64,000 bases of DNA from an uncultured Flavobacteriaceae bacterium (GCA_947493175.1 CANLQD010000002.1:682001-746000), one strand, 5' to 3'. Shown: positions 1-8,494, counted from the first letter of the stretch. Notes: a model not told the origin generated them from the sequence alone. Translations and numbers: made by a program.

Positions 1-64
1 ACCAACATTCAGGTACGAAAGTAAACATTTTGTTTAATCTTTCGAACCTAAGATGAAATAATAC

Positions 65-72
65 TACTTTTG
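65..72 (+). promoter_or_regulatory. -7 promoter element before the ABC importer genes
   Basis: TACTTTTG matches the Bacteroidota -7 consensus TAnnTTTG and lies 22 nt before the TTG start of the binding-protein gene. No convincing -33 TTG is seen at the usual spacing, so only the -7 half is supported. Confidence 0.45.
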
Positions 73-93
73 ATATGTTTTAAATAGAATGGC

Positions 94-1239
94 TTGAAAA
101 ACCTGCTTCTTATTGCTGTTTTTACATCTTTTTTGTCCTGTAAGCAAGTACAAAATGATGAAAAATTGAATCAACCTGTTTCCAAAACACAAGAACTTAC
201 CCATGCCAGAGGTTTTTTAATAAAAAAAAACAAGGCTGGAATCACTACTATTGAGGTAAACAATCCCTGGCCCAATGCCAAAAGTGCCTTTACCTACGCT
301 TTGGTTCCAAAGGATAAAATGCATCGGCTTACCATACCGGCAGAGAAGTATGATGCAGTCATTCCTACCCCAATTGAAAAAATAGTAGTTACTTCAACCA
401 CCCACATCCCGGCTTTGGAAGCTTTAGGGGTTTTAAATAGTTTGGTAGGTTTTCCCAATACCTCCTTCGTTTCTTCGACAAAAGCACGTGAACGAATCGA
501 TAGCGGGTCAATCCAAGATCTAGGAAACAATGAGGCCATAAATACTGAAATGACCATTGCTCTGAAGCCCGATGTAGTCATTGGGTTTGGAATCAACAAC
601 CAAAACAAAGCGTACGAAACCTTGGTTCGTTCCAAAATACCGGTCGCTTACAACGGGGACTGGACAGAAGAGACTCCTTTGGGCAAGGCAGAATGGATTA
701 AATTTTTCGCTCCTTTCTTTGGTTTGGAAAAAAAGGCAGATCGTATTTTTCAAGACATTAGCAAAAACTACAACCAAGCAAAACTACTGGCCGCAAAGGC
801 GCAGCACAAACCCACGGTACTCACTGGCGGACTTTATAAAGACATCTGGTATGTAGCGGGTGGAAAAAGCTGGATGGCCCAATTCCTGAAAGACTCCCAG
901 ACCGATTACCTATGGCAACATACCAACGATACCGGTAGTCTTTCCCTGAGCTTGGAAAGTGTTCTGGATAAAGGAAGAGATGCCGAATTTTGGTTGAATC
1001 CTTCTATGCACACCACCTATGAAGCTATGATAAAGACCAATGAACATTACCGACAGTTCAATGCCTTTACCCAAAGGAACGTATTTTCAAATTCAATCAA
1101 CAAAGGGCCTACTGGTGGTTTGTTGTTTTATGAACTGGCCCCACAACGTCCTGATTTGGTCTTAAAAGATTTGATTCACATTTTTCATCCTGCTTTATTA
1201 CCGGGGCACGAACTTTATTTCTTTAAACCATTGAAGTAG
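94..1239 (+). CDS. BtuF/FhuD-type periplasmic binding lipoprotein of an ABC importer
   Basis: Substrate-binding lipoprotein of a corrinoid or ferric-chelate ABC importer, held on the periplasmic face of the inner membrane or under the outer membrane. The first 16 residues form a lipoprotein signal ending in the lipobox FLSC (Cys16). From about residue 85 the protein has the class III binding-protein layout: KIVVTSTTHIPALEALG (about 96-112), then KPDVVIGF (about 158-165), a long central helix, and a C-terminal lobe ending near residue 370. The start is TTG at 94; an ATG at 89 runs into a stop after two codons. The permease gene follows immediately, in the same frame, after a single TAG. In Bacteroidota such sets usually serve cobalamin or siderophores; the substrate cannot be told from sequence. 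Confidence 0.85.
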   Translation: MKNLLLIAVFTSFLSCKQVQNDEKLNQPVSKTQELTHARGFLIKKNKAGITTIEVNNPWPNAKSAFTYALVPKDKMHRLTIPAEKYDAVIPTPIEKIVVTSTTHIPALEALGVLNSLVGFPNTSFVSSTKARERIDSGSIQDLGNNEAINTEMTIALKPDVVIGFGINNQNKAYETLVRSKIPVAYNGDWTEETPLGKAEWIKFFAPFFGLEKKADRIFQDISKNYNQAKLLAAKAQHKPTVLTGGLYKDIWYVAGGKSWMAQFLKDSQTDYLWQHTNDTGSLSLSLESVLDKGRDAEFWLNPSMHTTYEAMIKTNEHYRQFNAFTQRNVFSNSINKGPTGGLLFYELAPQRPDLVLKDLIHIFHPALLPGHELYFFKPLK

Positions 1240-2268
1240 TTGGGCAGTTTAAAAACATATCGTCTTACTTTTTTGCTCCTACTATTGGTATTGTTTCTAA
1301 GTCTACTTTTAAATATAAGCTTGGGATCGGTAACCATCCCCTTTAAAGATACCCTTGGTATTCTTTCAGGGAATCTTGCAAATGAATCCTGGTCGTATAT
1401 TATTTGGAATTATCGTCTCCCCAAAGCTTTAACGGCTATACTTGTAGGCAGTGGTTTGGCAATGAGTGGGCTTCTGATGCAGACCTTGTTCCGCAATCCC
1501 TTGGCAGGCCCTTTTGTCTTGGGTATTAGCTCCGGGGCCAGTTTAGGTGCCGCACTGTTGATCATGGGGAGCTCTTTTTTTGCAGGCATTACTGGTTTTG
1601 CGCTAGTAAATGATGTTACGATTACCCTAGCGGCAAGCTTGGGAAGCTTTTCGGTATTATTGGCGGTGATGGCCATAGCCATTCGAATAAAGGACACCAT
1701 GGCACTGTTGATCATCGGGCTGATGTTCGGTAGTATTACTGGGGCCGTTGTAAGCATACTGTCTTACTTCTCCGACGCTGAAAAACTGCAACAATTCGTT
1801 TTTTGGTCTTTTGGCAGTGTCGGCAACTTATCTTGGCTGCAACTATCGCTTTTGACGGTAATCGTCTTTATAGGGACATCTTTGAGCGTGCTATCGATCA
1901 AAGCATTGAACGCACTTCTTTTAGGGGAAAGCTATGCCCAAAGTTTGGGGGTAAACCTTAAGAAAGCACGCTATCTTGTAATTATTGCCACTGGTGCACT
2001 GGCAGGTGGTATTACAGCATTTGCAGGCCCCATTGCGTTTGTGGGTCTGGCGGTTCCTCATCTTGCCCGGCAGCTTTTTGACACCAACGACCACAAAGTT
2101 TTGCTCCCAGCGGTAATCATTTATGGTGCCATACTCATGCTACTCTGTGATGTGGTAGCGCAACTACCGGGTTCGGCCTCGGTATTGCCCATTAATGCGA
2201 TTACGAGTATCCTTGGGGCCCCCGTTGTTATTTGGCTGCTAATAAGACGGCGCAAAATGGCGTTCTAA
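1240..2268 (+). CDS. FecCD/BtuC-family ABC importer permease
   Basis: Inner-membrane permease of the same importer, forming a homodimeric channel for cobalamin or an iron chelate. The 342 residues are almost entirely hydrophobic with about nine to ten membrane segments. Family marks are LGSVTIPF near residue 30, RLPKALTAILVGSGLAMSG (about 57-75), GISSGASLGA (about 97-106) and the ATPase-coupling stretch LGVNLKKARYL followed by GPIAFVGLAVPHLAR (about 234-277). Length is normal for the family. The start is TTG directly after the TAG of the binding-protein gene; the next in-frame ATG lies inside the second membrane segment, too late to be used. The ATPase gene follows after a 166-nt gap filled by an inverted-repeat element. 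Confidence 0.88.
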   Translation: MGSLKTYRLTFLLLLLVLFLSLLLNISLGSVTIPFKDTLGILSGNLANESWSYIIWNYRLPKALTAILVGSGLAMSGLLMQTLFRNPLAGPFVLGISSGASLGAALLIMGSSFFAGITGFALVNDVTITLAASLGSFSVLLAVMAIAIRIKDTMALLIIGLMFGSITGAVVSILSYFSDAEKLQQFVFWSFGSVGNLSWLQLSLLTVIVFIGTSLSVLSIKALNALLLGESYAQSLGVNLKKARYLVIIATGALAGGITAFAGPIAFVGLAVPHLARQLFDTNDHKVLLPAVIIYGAILMLLCDVVAQLPGSASVLPINAITSILGAPVVIWLLIRRRKMAF

Positions 2269-2283
2269 AACATTTTATAACAT

Positions 2284-2443
2284 TGAACTCATTTAGACTT
2301 TTTGGATTTAAGCGAAAATTAGCTATTTCGAGCCAAATTGAAAGTTTTTTAAGTTGCATAGCAGCGCTACGGAACGAAAAAAGACAAAGAGTTGGTTTGA
2401 AAGAGCCATTTTTTAGCAAATTGAAAAAGTCTAAATGAGTTCA
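2284..2443. repeat. MITE-like element with 20-bp perfect terminal inverted repeats
   Basis: The arm at 2284-2303 (TGAACTCATTTAGAC then five T) is the exact reverse complement of 2424-2443. The 160-bp unit has no credible gene; the 68-codon frame crossing it is just the open part of the repeat. It fills the gap between permease and ATPase, and its right arm includes the ATG and codons 2-3 of the ATPase gene. Size, perfect arms and lack of coding fit a miniature inverted-repeat element. No clear target-site duplication is visible. Confidence 0.65.
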
Positions 2444-3247
2444 GTATCTAAAAAAGTAGAAAGTATTCAATCTATCACTCCAAATAGCATATTAAAGGTA
2501 AAGGACTTGTCCGTTGGGTATGGATTTAACGCGGTCGTGTCCCAAATTGATTTTGAACTTCATACGGGCGACCTGGCCGCAATCATCGGTATCAATGGTA
2601 TCGGTAAATCTACCCTATTGCGAACCTTGGGAAACATGCAACCCCCTATTTCTGGGGAAATCAGGATTAAAGAACGCCTCCTACCTTCCTTCAAACCTAA
2701 GCAACTCGCCACCACGGTCAGTTTGGTGCTTACAGAGGCTATCGCGACGAAGAACTTAACGGTTGCCGAATTGGTAGCCCTAGGTAGGCAACCTTATACC
2801 AATTGGATCGGCACCCTTTCCAAACAAGATAAAGAGCAGGTTACGAATGCACTACATTTACTCGATTTAGAACAACTACAAGAAAAAAAATGTTATGAGC
2901 TCAGTGACGGACAGTTGCAACGCGTACTCATCGCACGGGCCTTGGCGCAGGACACTTCCATAATTTTGTTAGATGAGCCTACCACCCATTTAGACCTCTA
3001 CCATAAGGTGAAAATTCTGAAACTGCTGAAGACCATCGCTAAAAAGACAAAAAAAACCATTCTATTCACCAGCCACGAAATTGAAATGTGTCTACAACTT
3101 TGTGATACCCTTCTTCTTCTGACCGGTAACAACAACCCGTTCGGCACCCCTTCGAAGCTTATTGAACAAGGTGTATTCGGAAAGTTATTCCCTTCGGATA
3201 CGGTTTCCTTCGATACCAAATCGGCTTCCTTTAGAATTAAAAAGTAA
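2435..3247 (+). CDS. ABC importer ATPase (BtuD/FhuC-like)
   Basis: Cytoplasmic ATPase that powers the binding protein/permease pair encoded just upstream. Walker A is GINGIGKST (52-60), the ABC signature is LSDGQ (156-160; the usual third-position Gly is Asp), Walker B is IILLDEP (177-183), the D-loop follows at THLDLYH, and the switch His is in TSHE near residue 214. The N-terminal 20 residues come before the first ABC strand and look like an added tail. The ATG and first three codons lie inside the right arm of an inverted-repeat element, so that element may have replaced the original start region; a later start around residue 20 is possible. Length is normal. Confidence 0.87.
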   Translation: MSSVSKKVESIQSITPNSILKVKDLSVGYGFNAVVSQIDFELHTGDLAAIIGINGIGKSTLLRTLGNMQPPISGEIRIKERLLPSFKPKQLATTVSLVLTEAIATKNLTVAELVALGRQPYTNWIGTLSKQDKEQVTNALHLLDLEQLQEKKCYELSDGQLQRVLIARALAQDTSIILLDEPTTHLDLYHKVKILKLLKTIAKKTKKTILFTSHEIEMCLQLCDTLLLLTGNNNPFGTPSKLIEQGVFGKLFPSDTVSFDTKSASFRIKK

Positions 3248-3261
3248 GGGTGCATGGTATC

Positions 3262-3289
3262 TTGTTTTCATACCTATCTTGTATCTTTA
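3262..3289 (+). promoter_or_regulatory. Promoter of rmuC
   Basis: TTG at 3262-3264, a 17-nt spacer and TATCTTTA at 3282-3289 approximate the Bacteroidota promoter; the last base of the -7 box differs from consensus. The rmuC ATG is 20 nt downstream. Confidence 0.5.
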
Positions 3290-3309
3290 CCTAAACACCT
3301 ATATAGTAG

Positions 3310-4656
3310 ATGAACGACTATTTGATATATACTTTAGTTTCACTTTTATGCTTGGCATTGGGTTATTTATTGGGTATGTACATCCAAAAACTAAAGACCA
3401 AATCCAATGAAAGTACCCTATTGGAAAGGGAACAACAGCTACGTACAAGCTTAACGGCTTTGGAGAGCCGTCTTGAGAATTCCGAAGAGCATAAAAAGGA
3501 ACTGCAAAACGAAAAAGAACAATTGGGAAACCAACTCGTACGGTACGAGGCAGACATGGAGAACCTTCGCTTAAAAAATCGGGAACAACGGGAAGAAGTA
3601 GAAAAACTACAGGAAAAGTTCACAAAAGAGTTTGAAAACCTGGCCAACAAGATTTTAGAGGAAAAAAGTCTCAAATTCACGGAACGAAATGAAAAAAACA
3701 TCAAGGACATTCTAACACCACTTAACGAAAAAATTCAGTTGTTCGAAAAGAAAGTGGAAGAGAGCCAAAAAGAGAATATCAGCATTCATTCGGCCTTAAA
3801 AGAGCAGCTGTTGAACCTGCAGACCCAGAACCTGAAAATTACCCAAGAGGCCGAAAATCTCACGAAAGCCCTTAAGGGAGATAGCAAGATGCAGGGCAAC
3901 TGGGGCGAACTGGTATTGGAGCGGGTGTTGGAGAAATCGGGCCTTGAAAAGGATCGGGAATATACCGTACAACAAAGTTTTACCCTTGCCGATGGTTCCC
4001 GGGTATTGCCCGATGTCATTATTCACCTTCCCGACGGTAAAAAAATGGTGGTCGATTCCAAGGTATCCCTCACCGACTACGAACGTTTTGTAAACGAAGA
4101 GGAGGAAGAAATCAGAAATCGGTATTTGAAAGACCATATCAATTCGCTACGCAAACATGTAGACCAACTGTCCTCCAAAAAATATGAGGATCTCTATGAA
4201 ATGGAAAGTCCGGACTTTGTATTGATGTTCGTACCCATTGAGCCCGCTTTTGCGATTGCCATTAATAACGATACCAGTCTATACAACAAAGCTTTTGAGC
4301 GGAACATCGTTATTGTAACCCCTTCTACCCTTTTGGCGACCCTACGTACCATTGATAGTATGTGGAACAACGAAAAACAACAAAGGAATGCCATTGAAAT
4401 TGCAAGACAGGCAGGAGCGCTTTATGATAAATTCGAAGGTTTTGTTACCGATCTGACCAAAGTGGGCAAAAAAATGGACGAGGCTAAATCGGAATACAAA
4501 GGTGCGATGAACAAATTGGTCGAAGGTCGTGGCAATATTGTAATAAGCATTGAAAAACTGAAAAAAATGGGTGCGAAAGCCAAGAAGTCGATTCCCGAAC
4601 CAATCATTAAAAGAGCCGAAGAAGATGATTTTGAGGAGATTGAGGGAAGTAGATAG
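3310..4656 (+). CDS. rmuC: DNA recombination protein RmuC
   Basis: RmuC-family protein, thought to be a membrane-tethered nuclease that limits rearrangements at inverted repeats and stalled forks. An N-terminal membrane helix (residues 3-23) is followed by a long charged coiled coil (about 33-190) and the RmuC domain (about 195-425), recognisable by GNWGELVLE (196-204) and LPDVIIHLPDGKKMVVDSK (about 233-251), a restriction-endonuclease-like core. The C-terminal tail is acidic (EEDDFEEIEGS). It stands alone behind its own promoter, 62 nt after the ABC ATPase. Length of 448 residues is usual. Confidence 0.92.
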   Translation: MNDYLIYTLVSLLCLALGYLLGMYIQKLKTKSNESTLLEREQQLRTSLTALESRLENSEEHKKELQNEKEQLGNQLVRYEADMENLRLKNREQREEVEKLQEKFTKEFENLANKILEEKSLKFTERNEKNIKDILTPLNEKIQLFEKKVEESQKENISIHSALKEQLLNLQTQNLKITQEAENLTKALKGDSKMQGNWGELVLERVLEKSGLEKDREYTVQQSFTLADGSRVLPDVIIHLPDGKKMVVDSKVSLTDYERFVNEEEEEIRNRYLKDHINSLRKHVDQLSSKKYEDLYEMESPDFVLMFVPIEPAFAIAINNDTSLYNKAFERNIVIVTPSTLLATLRTIDSMWNNEKQQRNAIEIARQAGALYDKFEGFVTDLTKVGKKMDEAKSEYKGAMNKLVEGRGNIVISIEKLKKMGAKAKKSIPEPIIKRAEEDDFEEIEGSR

Positions 4657-4945
4657 GATCGGTGGATGGTGAGCTGTGGTGGTTGATAGCGGTAAAAGCA
4701 GATGAATGACATATCTTTTTCAACTTGATACCCGCGTTTGCACTTTTGAAAGTGGACAGTAGTCGATAAAACAAAATCATTGCATGGTAATGCCAACTAT
4801 TTCTTTGTGCTTTTTCAAATCTGTATCGGTGATTAACAGCAGTATACCCAAGTCTTTCCTCGATAGACCAACATACTTTTCGGTAAAGAGATGCTTGAAT
4901 TTGACATTTGTATTTGTATTTGTATTTGTATTTTGAACATATCTT
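4657..4945. other. Intergenic region with a hexanucleotide tandem repeat
   Basis: This 289-nt gap has no supported gene. A minus-strand frame (4777-4968) reads plausibly in its last 40 codons but starts inside the tandem repeat and resembles nothing I know, so I do not call it. The only structured part is the repeat at its right end. Confidence 0.5.
4906..4935 (+). repeat. Hexanucleotide tandem repeat (ATTTGT)n before a membrane-protein gene
   Basis: Four perfect copies of ATTTGT run from 4906 to 4929 and a slightly altered fifth follows. The array ends 10 nt before the ATG at 4946. Each unit junction reads TATTTG, close to the -7 consensus TAnnTTTG, so copy number could change promoter strength. 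Confidence 0.85.
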
Positions 4946-5311
4946 ATGAAAAAAATAATTGGGGTCATCGTTACGGGAATTTTTTTGGTTCTGGCGCTTT
5001 ACTACGCTTTTATCTATTTTGTACCCTATAGTGAAGGGGTACGTTCTGGGGAACTTATTAAAATCAGCAATAAGGGAGTATTGGTCAAAACATGGGAAGG
5101 CGAGATCAGCCAAGGGATTTCAGGAGCTCAGATATTTGCCTTTTCGGTGCTTGATAAAGATGCCGAGGTCATCGAAAAACTTCAGGAATATCAAGGGAGG
5201 TACGTAAAATTACATTATATGGAGCGTTTTGGGACTTTCTTTTGGCTAGGGGATACGAAATACTTCATCACCAAGGTAGAGGAAGAAAAATCACCACATT
5301 TCAGAAACTAA
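4946..5311 (+). CDS. Small membrane-anchored protein, conserved in flavobacteria, unknown function
   Basis: A 121-residue protein with one N-terminal membrane helix (about 4-26), then a compact, mainly beta soluble part rich in Gly and aromatics (GELIKISNKGVLVKTWEG near 36-53; KLHYMERFGTFFWLGDTKY near 90-108). I recall relatives sometimes carrying the label 6-phosphogluconate dehydrogenase; nothing here supports that, since there is no nucleotide fold and the real gnd lies at 8495. The soluble part most likely faces the periplasm. A stop codon at 4934-4936 rules out upstream extension. It sits immediately behind a hexanucleotide repeat that may vary its expression. Confidence 0.75.
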   Translation: MKKIIGVIVTGIFLVLALYYAFIYFVPYSEGVRSGELIKISNKGVLVKTWEGEISQGISGAQIFAFSVLDKDAEVIEKLQEYQGRYVKLHYMERFGTFFWLGDTKYFITKVEEEKSPHFRN

Positions 5312-5371
5312 CCCCCCACCCCTTTTTCGTGAACCAGTCAATTGGAGAAATAGGGATTTAAAACGCATAAA

Positions 5372-5923
5372 ATGGGTACAAAAGAATTCAAGACCGCTCG
5401 GGAATCTAGGGTATCGATTACCCAATTGATGCTTCCCTCCCATTCCAATTTTGGAGGAAAAATTCACGGAGGCCATATCTTAAGCTTAATGGATCAAATT
5501 GCTTTCGCTTGCGCTTCGAAACATTCAAGTAAATACTGTGTGACCGCCTCGGTGAACCGTGTGGATTTTTTGCATCCGGTAGAGGTGGGAGAATTGCTGA
5601 CTTTAAAGGCATCTATCAATTATACTGGAAGGACATCCATGGTAGTAGGGGTACGTGTAGAATCACAAAATGTTACCTCTGGAAAGAAAAAACACTGCAA
5701 CTCTTCGTATTTTACAATGGTCGCCAAAGATGAAGATGGCACTAGTAGTACGGTCCCCGGTCTACTTGTACAAGATACCCTTGGTGTACGACGCTTTGCA
5801 AGAAGTAAGTTTAGAAAGGAGGCCGCTTTTAAAAGAGACACGCAATTTGATGAAAACCACTTTGATGTCGATAGCTATTTGGGTAGTTTAAAAAATGAAA
5901 ATATCAAAATCGAGTTCAAGTAA
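5372..5923 (+). CDS. Acyl-CoA thioesterase (hotdog fold)
   Basis: Cytoplasmic hotdog-fold thioesterase that splits acyl-CoA into free acid and CoA. The fold signature is clear: N-FGGKIHGGHILSLMDQIAF (about 27-45), with the active-site region of the YciA/BFIT class, then SVNRVDFLHPVEVGELLTL (about 60-78) and a strand pair TSMVVGVRVESQN. Length is 183 residues, with an extended basic/acidic tail after the single hotdog domain, so it should act as an oligomer. Its stop overlaps the end of the convergent pgl gene by 8 nt. The substrate chain length cannot be predicted. Confidence 0.88.
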   Translation: MGTKEFKTARESRVSITQLMLPSHSNFGGKIHGGHILSLMDQIAFACASKHSSKYCVTASVNRVDFLHPVEVGELLTLKASINYTGRTSMVVGVRVESQNVTSGKKKHCNSSYFTMVAKDEDGTSSTVPGLLVQDTLGVRRFARSKFRKEAAFKRDTQFDENHFDVDSYLGSLKNENIKIEFK

Positions 5924-6629
5924 GAAGCTTCGCCGCCTCGGCATCTAAAAACCACAGCAGCTTTCCAGAATCTGGCTGTACCAGGCTAGCGGGGAGCTCC
6001 CCGTGTCCCGATTCTTTTTTTATAATATGCCGCACCTTCTCGGCTTTGCTCTTCCCTGTTACCAAAAAAGCGACAATAGCAGCATTATTGATAAGCTGCC
6101 CTGTAATCGTAATTCTATTTTGTCCGGAGTCGGGATGCTCGGCTACTTCGCAATACTTTTGAGATTCCCATAGCTGAATCTCATGAGGAAAGATAGAAGC
6201 TGTATGGCCATCATCGCCCATTCCCAGCATCACTAGGTCGAATTGTGGCAAACCCATGGCTTTGGGCAGTTCGGCATCTAACAAGGTGCCGTAACGTTCT
6301 GCTTCATGACCTGGAGGGTTTTCTCCATTTATTCGATGAACGTTCTCCGCCGGGATATCAATTTTAGAAAGCAGGTGTTCCGCTGTCATTTTAAAATTAC
6401 TTTCATCATGTGTCGGGGGAACACAACGCTCATCGCCCCAATACAAGTGTACCTTTTTCCAATCGATATCCGGTTGAAAGTTGGCTGCCAATTCATCGAA
6501 TACCACTTTGGGAGTACTTCCTCCCGATAGGGCAATATGTACTTTTTCCCGATTGGCTATCACGATGGCCAAATAGCGGCAAAAGTCCACCGCTACATCT
6601 TTTTTGGTCTTTGCTATTTTCAGTTTCAT
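5916..6629 (-). CDS. pgl: 6-phosphogluconolactonase
   Basis: Hydrolyses 6-phosphogluconolactone to 6-phosphogluconate, the second step of the oxidative pentose phosphate pathway. Diagnostic segments of the DevB/SOL-type lactonase are present: ALSGGSTPK (33-41), YWGDERCVP (63-71) and LGMGDDGHTASIFP (135-148), which build the phosphate-sugar site. At 237 residues it is full length. It lies downstream of zwf on the same strand with a 207-nt gap, and both flank the divergent gnd, so the whole oxidative branch sits together. Its 3' end overlaps the convergent thioesterase gene by 8 nt. Confidence 0.95.
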   Translation of the reverse strand: MKLKIAKTKKDVAVDFCRYLAIVIANREKVHIALSGGSTPKVVFDELAANFQPDIDWKKVHLYWGDERCVPPTHDESNFKMTAEHLLSKIDIPAENVHRINGENPPGHEAERYGTLLDAELPKAMGLPQFDLVMLGMGDDGHTASIFPHEIQLWESQKYCEVAEHPDSGQNRITITGQLINNAAIVAFLVTGKSKAEKVRHIIKKESGHGELPASLVQPDSGKLLWFLDAEAAKLLT

Positions 6630-6836
6630 CTGTTCTTTTTAAGCTATCTCTTTAGACAAAGAAGGGATTAAATCTCAACAAAATGTCGGGAGAAAATGAG
6701 TTTGGTCATCATTAGCCTTGGGCTCCGCCCTAGAACTAGGCACCGACTCCTAACTTTTGGGCTTTCAAACTGTTCTCTAGACAACATATGACTCGTTCAA
6801 TGATGATACGTTATGAACATTTAACCAAGCTTCATA

Positions 6837-8366
6837 TCAGCAGATTACACAAAATCCGGGGTCATCGGCCAAATTTCTTCCTGGGTTGCGCCACATGCCT
6901 AAACCTTCAATTAAATCATCTGCGTTTTCAGGTCCCCAGACTCCAGCAGAATATCCATAGACTTTGGCGTCGGAATCTTTCCAATACTCCAGTATTGGGT
7001 CTACAAATTCCCAAGCGGCCTCCACCTCATCTGCCCTGGCATAGAGAGTGGCATCCCCCTGCATGGCATCTAGGAGTAATCGCTCATAAGCTTCCATTAC
7101 CCGGGTCTCGGAAAGGCTTGAATAGTAGAAATCCAAATTGGCCCGTTCGACCTTGAACCCTTGTCCCGGCACCTTTACACCAAACTTGATCAGCACTCCT
7201 TCATCTGGCTGAATGCGGATTACCAATTTGTTGTCTTTTTCATTCATACCAGCATCCCTGAAAATCTGATGATGGGGTGTTTTAAAATGAATTACGACCT
7301 CCGTTACCTTGGTGGGCATCCGTTTGGCGGTACGCACATAAAAAGGTACATCGGCCCAACGCCAATTGTCCACAAAAAATTTAATGGCCGCATAGGTTTC
7401 AGTGGTCGATTCGTCGTCTACACCTTCTTCTTCCCGGTAGCCGTTCACCTTCTCGCCATCGATAATCGACCCCACATACTGCGCCCTAATCGTATTGGTA
7501 TGCAGCGTTTTTTCATCTTTCATGATCCGAAGTGATTTCAACGCCTTTACCTTCTCATTTCTAATTTCTTCCGCATTGGCGCCTATCGGGGGTTCCATGA
7601 CTACCAATGATACGATCTGTAATAGGTGGTTTTGAAACATATCACGCAACGCGCCAGACTTATCGTAGTATCCTCCACGTTTCTCTACCCCGCCACTCTC
7701 TGCATTTGTTATTTCAACATGGTGAATGTAATTGCGGTTCCATAATGGTTCAAAAATGCTATTGGCAAAACGGGTTACCAGCAAATTTTGAACTGTCTCC
7801 TTGCCTAAGTAGTGATCGATTCGATAAATCTGTGATTCTCTAAAATACTGATGCAAGCCCTCATTCAACTGACGGGCACTTTCTAAACTATAGCCAAAGG
7901 GCTTTTCAACAATCAAACGTTTCCATCCATTTTTCTCGGAAGACAACCCCTGCTCACAAATGTTCTTGGCAATCGCTTCATATAAACTAGGAGGTGTAGA
8001 CAAATAGAAAATATAGTTATTATCGGTTTGATAACGACTGTTCAATTCCGAGATGCGCTCTGCCAAATTGGTGTAGTCGGTATCGTAATCTTTTCCTAAA
8101 TCGGTATAAAATATTTTTTCCGCAAAGGCGCGAAGATGTTCTGAAGCTCCATTTTCACGTTCCTCTTCGAGATACTTACTCTCGTGCACCACTCTTTTGC
8201 GGAAGGCCTCATCGGTTAAGTTAGACCTACTGGCCCCAAGCACCACAAAATGATCGGGCAGATGGCCGTTCTTAAAAAGATTGTTGAGCGCAGGCACTAA
8301 TTTACGAGCCGTTAAATCGCCTGAAGCTCCGAAAATGATCAATAGTTGATTTTCTGTCTTTGTCAT
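6837..8366 (-). CDS. zwf: Glucose-6-phosphate 1-dehydrogenase
   Basis: Oxidises glucose 6-phosphate to 6-phosphogluconolactone with NAD(P)+, the entry to the pentose phosphate pathway and a main NADPH source. The Rossmann motif is GASGDLTARKL (13-23), EKPFG (154-158) contacts the cofactor, and RIDHYLGKE (182-190) is the substrate-binding signature. The length of 509 residues is normal. Divergent from gnd with a 128-nt shared control region, and followed by pgl on the same strand. The two C-terminal cysteines (FCVIC) are an unremarkable tail. Confidence 0.97.
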   Translation of the reverse strand: MTKTENQLLIIFGASGDLTARKLVPALNNLFKNGHLPDHFVVLGASRSNLTDEAFRKRVVHESKYLEEERENGASEHLRAFAEKIFYTDLGKDYDTDYTNLAERISELNSRYQTDNNYIFYLSTPPSLYEAIAKNICEQGLSSEKNGWKRLIVEKPFGYSLESARQLNEGLHQYFRESQIYRIDHYLGKETVQNLLVTRFANSIFEPLWNRNYIHHVEITNAESGGVEKRGGYYDKSGALRDMFQNHLLQIVSLVVMEPPIGANAEEIRNEKVKALKSLRIMKDEKTLHTNTIRAQYVGSIIDGEKVNGYREEEGVDDESTTETYAAIKFFVDNWRWADVPFYVRTAKRMPTKVTEVVIHFKTPHHQIFRDAGMNEKDNKLVIRIQPDEGVLIKFGVKVPGQGFKVERANLDFYYSSLSETRVMEAYERLLLDAMQGDATLYARADEVEAAWEFVDPILEYWKDSDAKVYGYSAGVWGPENADDLIEGLGMWRNPGRNLADDPGFCVIC

Positions 8367-8388
8367 GAAGTCTGTATCAGTTCCATGC

Positions 8389-8418
8389 TAAATATAGCTA
8401 TCCTATCGGAGTTTCCAA
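8389..8418 (-). promoter_or_regulatory. Promoter of zwf
   Basis: Read on the minus strand: TTG (8418-8416), exactly 19 nt, then TATATTTA (8396-8389), one base off the -7 consensus TAnnTTTG. The zwf ATG follows 22 nt later. Spacing is ideal for the Bacteroidota primary sigma factor. Confidence 0.65.
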
Positions 8419-8450
8419 GACAAAGCAAATCAAAACTCGATATTTTCAGC

Positions 8451-8458
8451 TATTTTTG
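8451..8458 (+). promoter_or_regulatory. -7 promoter element of gnd
   Basis: TATTTTTG is a perfect TAnnTTTG box 36 nt before the gnd start. No clear -33 TTG is present, so this arm of the divergent region may need an activator. Confidence 0.5.
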
Positions 8459-8494
8459 ATTTTATCACAGTTAACCATAACATTTTAACAAAAT

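Noticed and set aside
1..93. Cobalamin riboswitch upstream of the importer genes
   Set aside because: Only 93 nt are visible and no B12-box-like conserved core is seen; the element, if any, would lie before the window.
2232..2438. 68-codon plus-strand frame between permease and ATPase
   Set aside because: It lies inside the inverted-repeat element, has no plausible protein pattern, and simply follows the open part of the repeat.
4607..5113. 168-codon minus-strand frame with a YKYKYKY stretch
   Set aside because: The repeat stretch is the ATTTGT tandem repeat read as protein; the rest is antisense to rmuC and to the membrane-protein gene.
6630..6836. GC-rich hairpin-like stretch (GGGCTCCGCCC) between pgl and zwf as a possible small RNA
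   Set aside because: The stem is only four pairs with no terminator or promoter around it, so nothing is supported.
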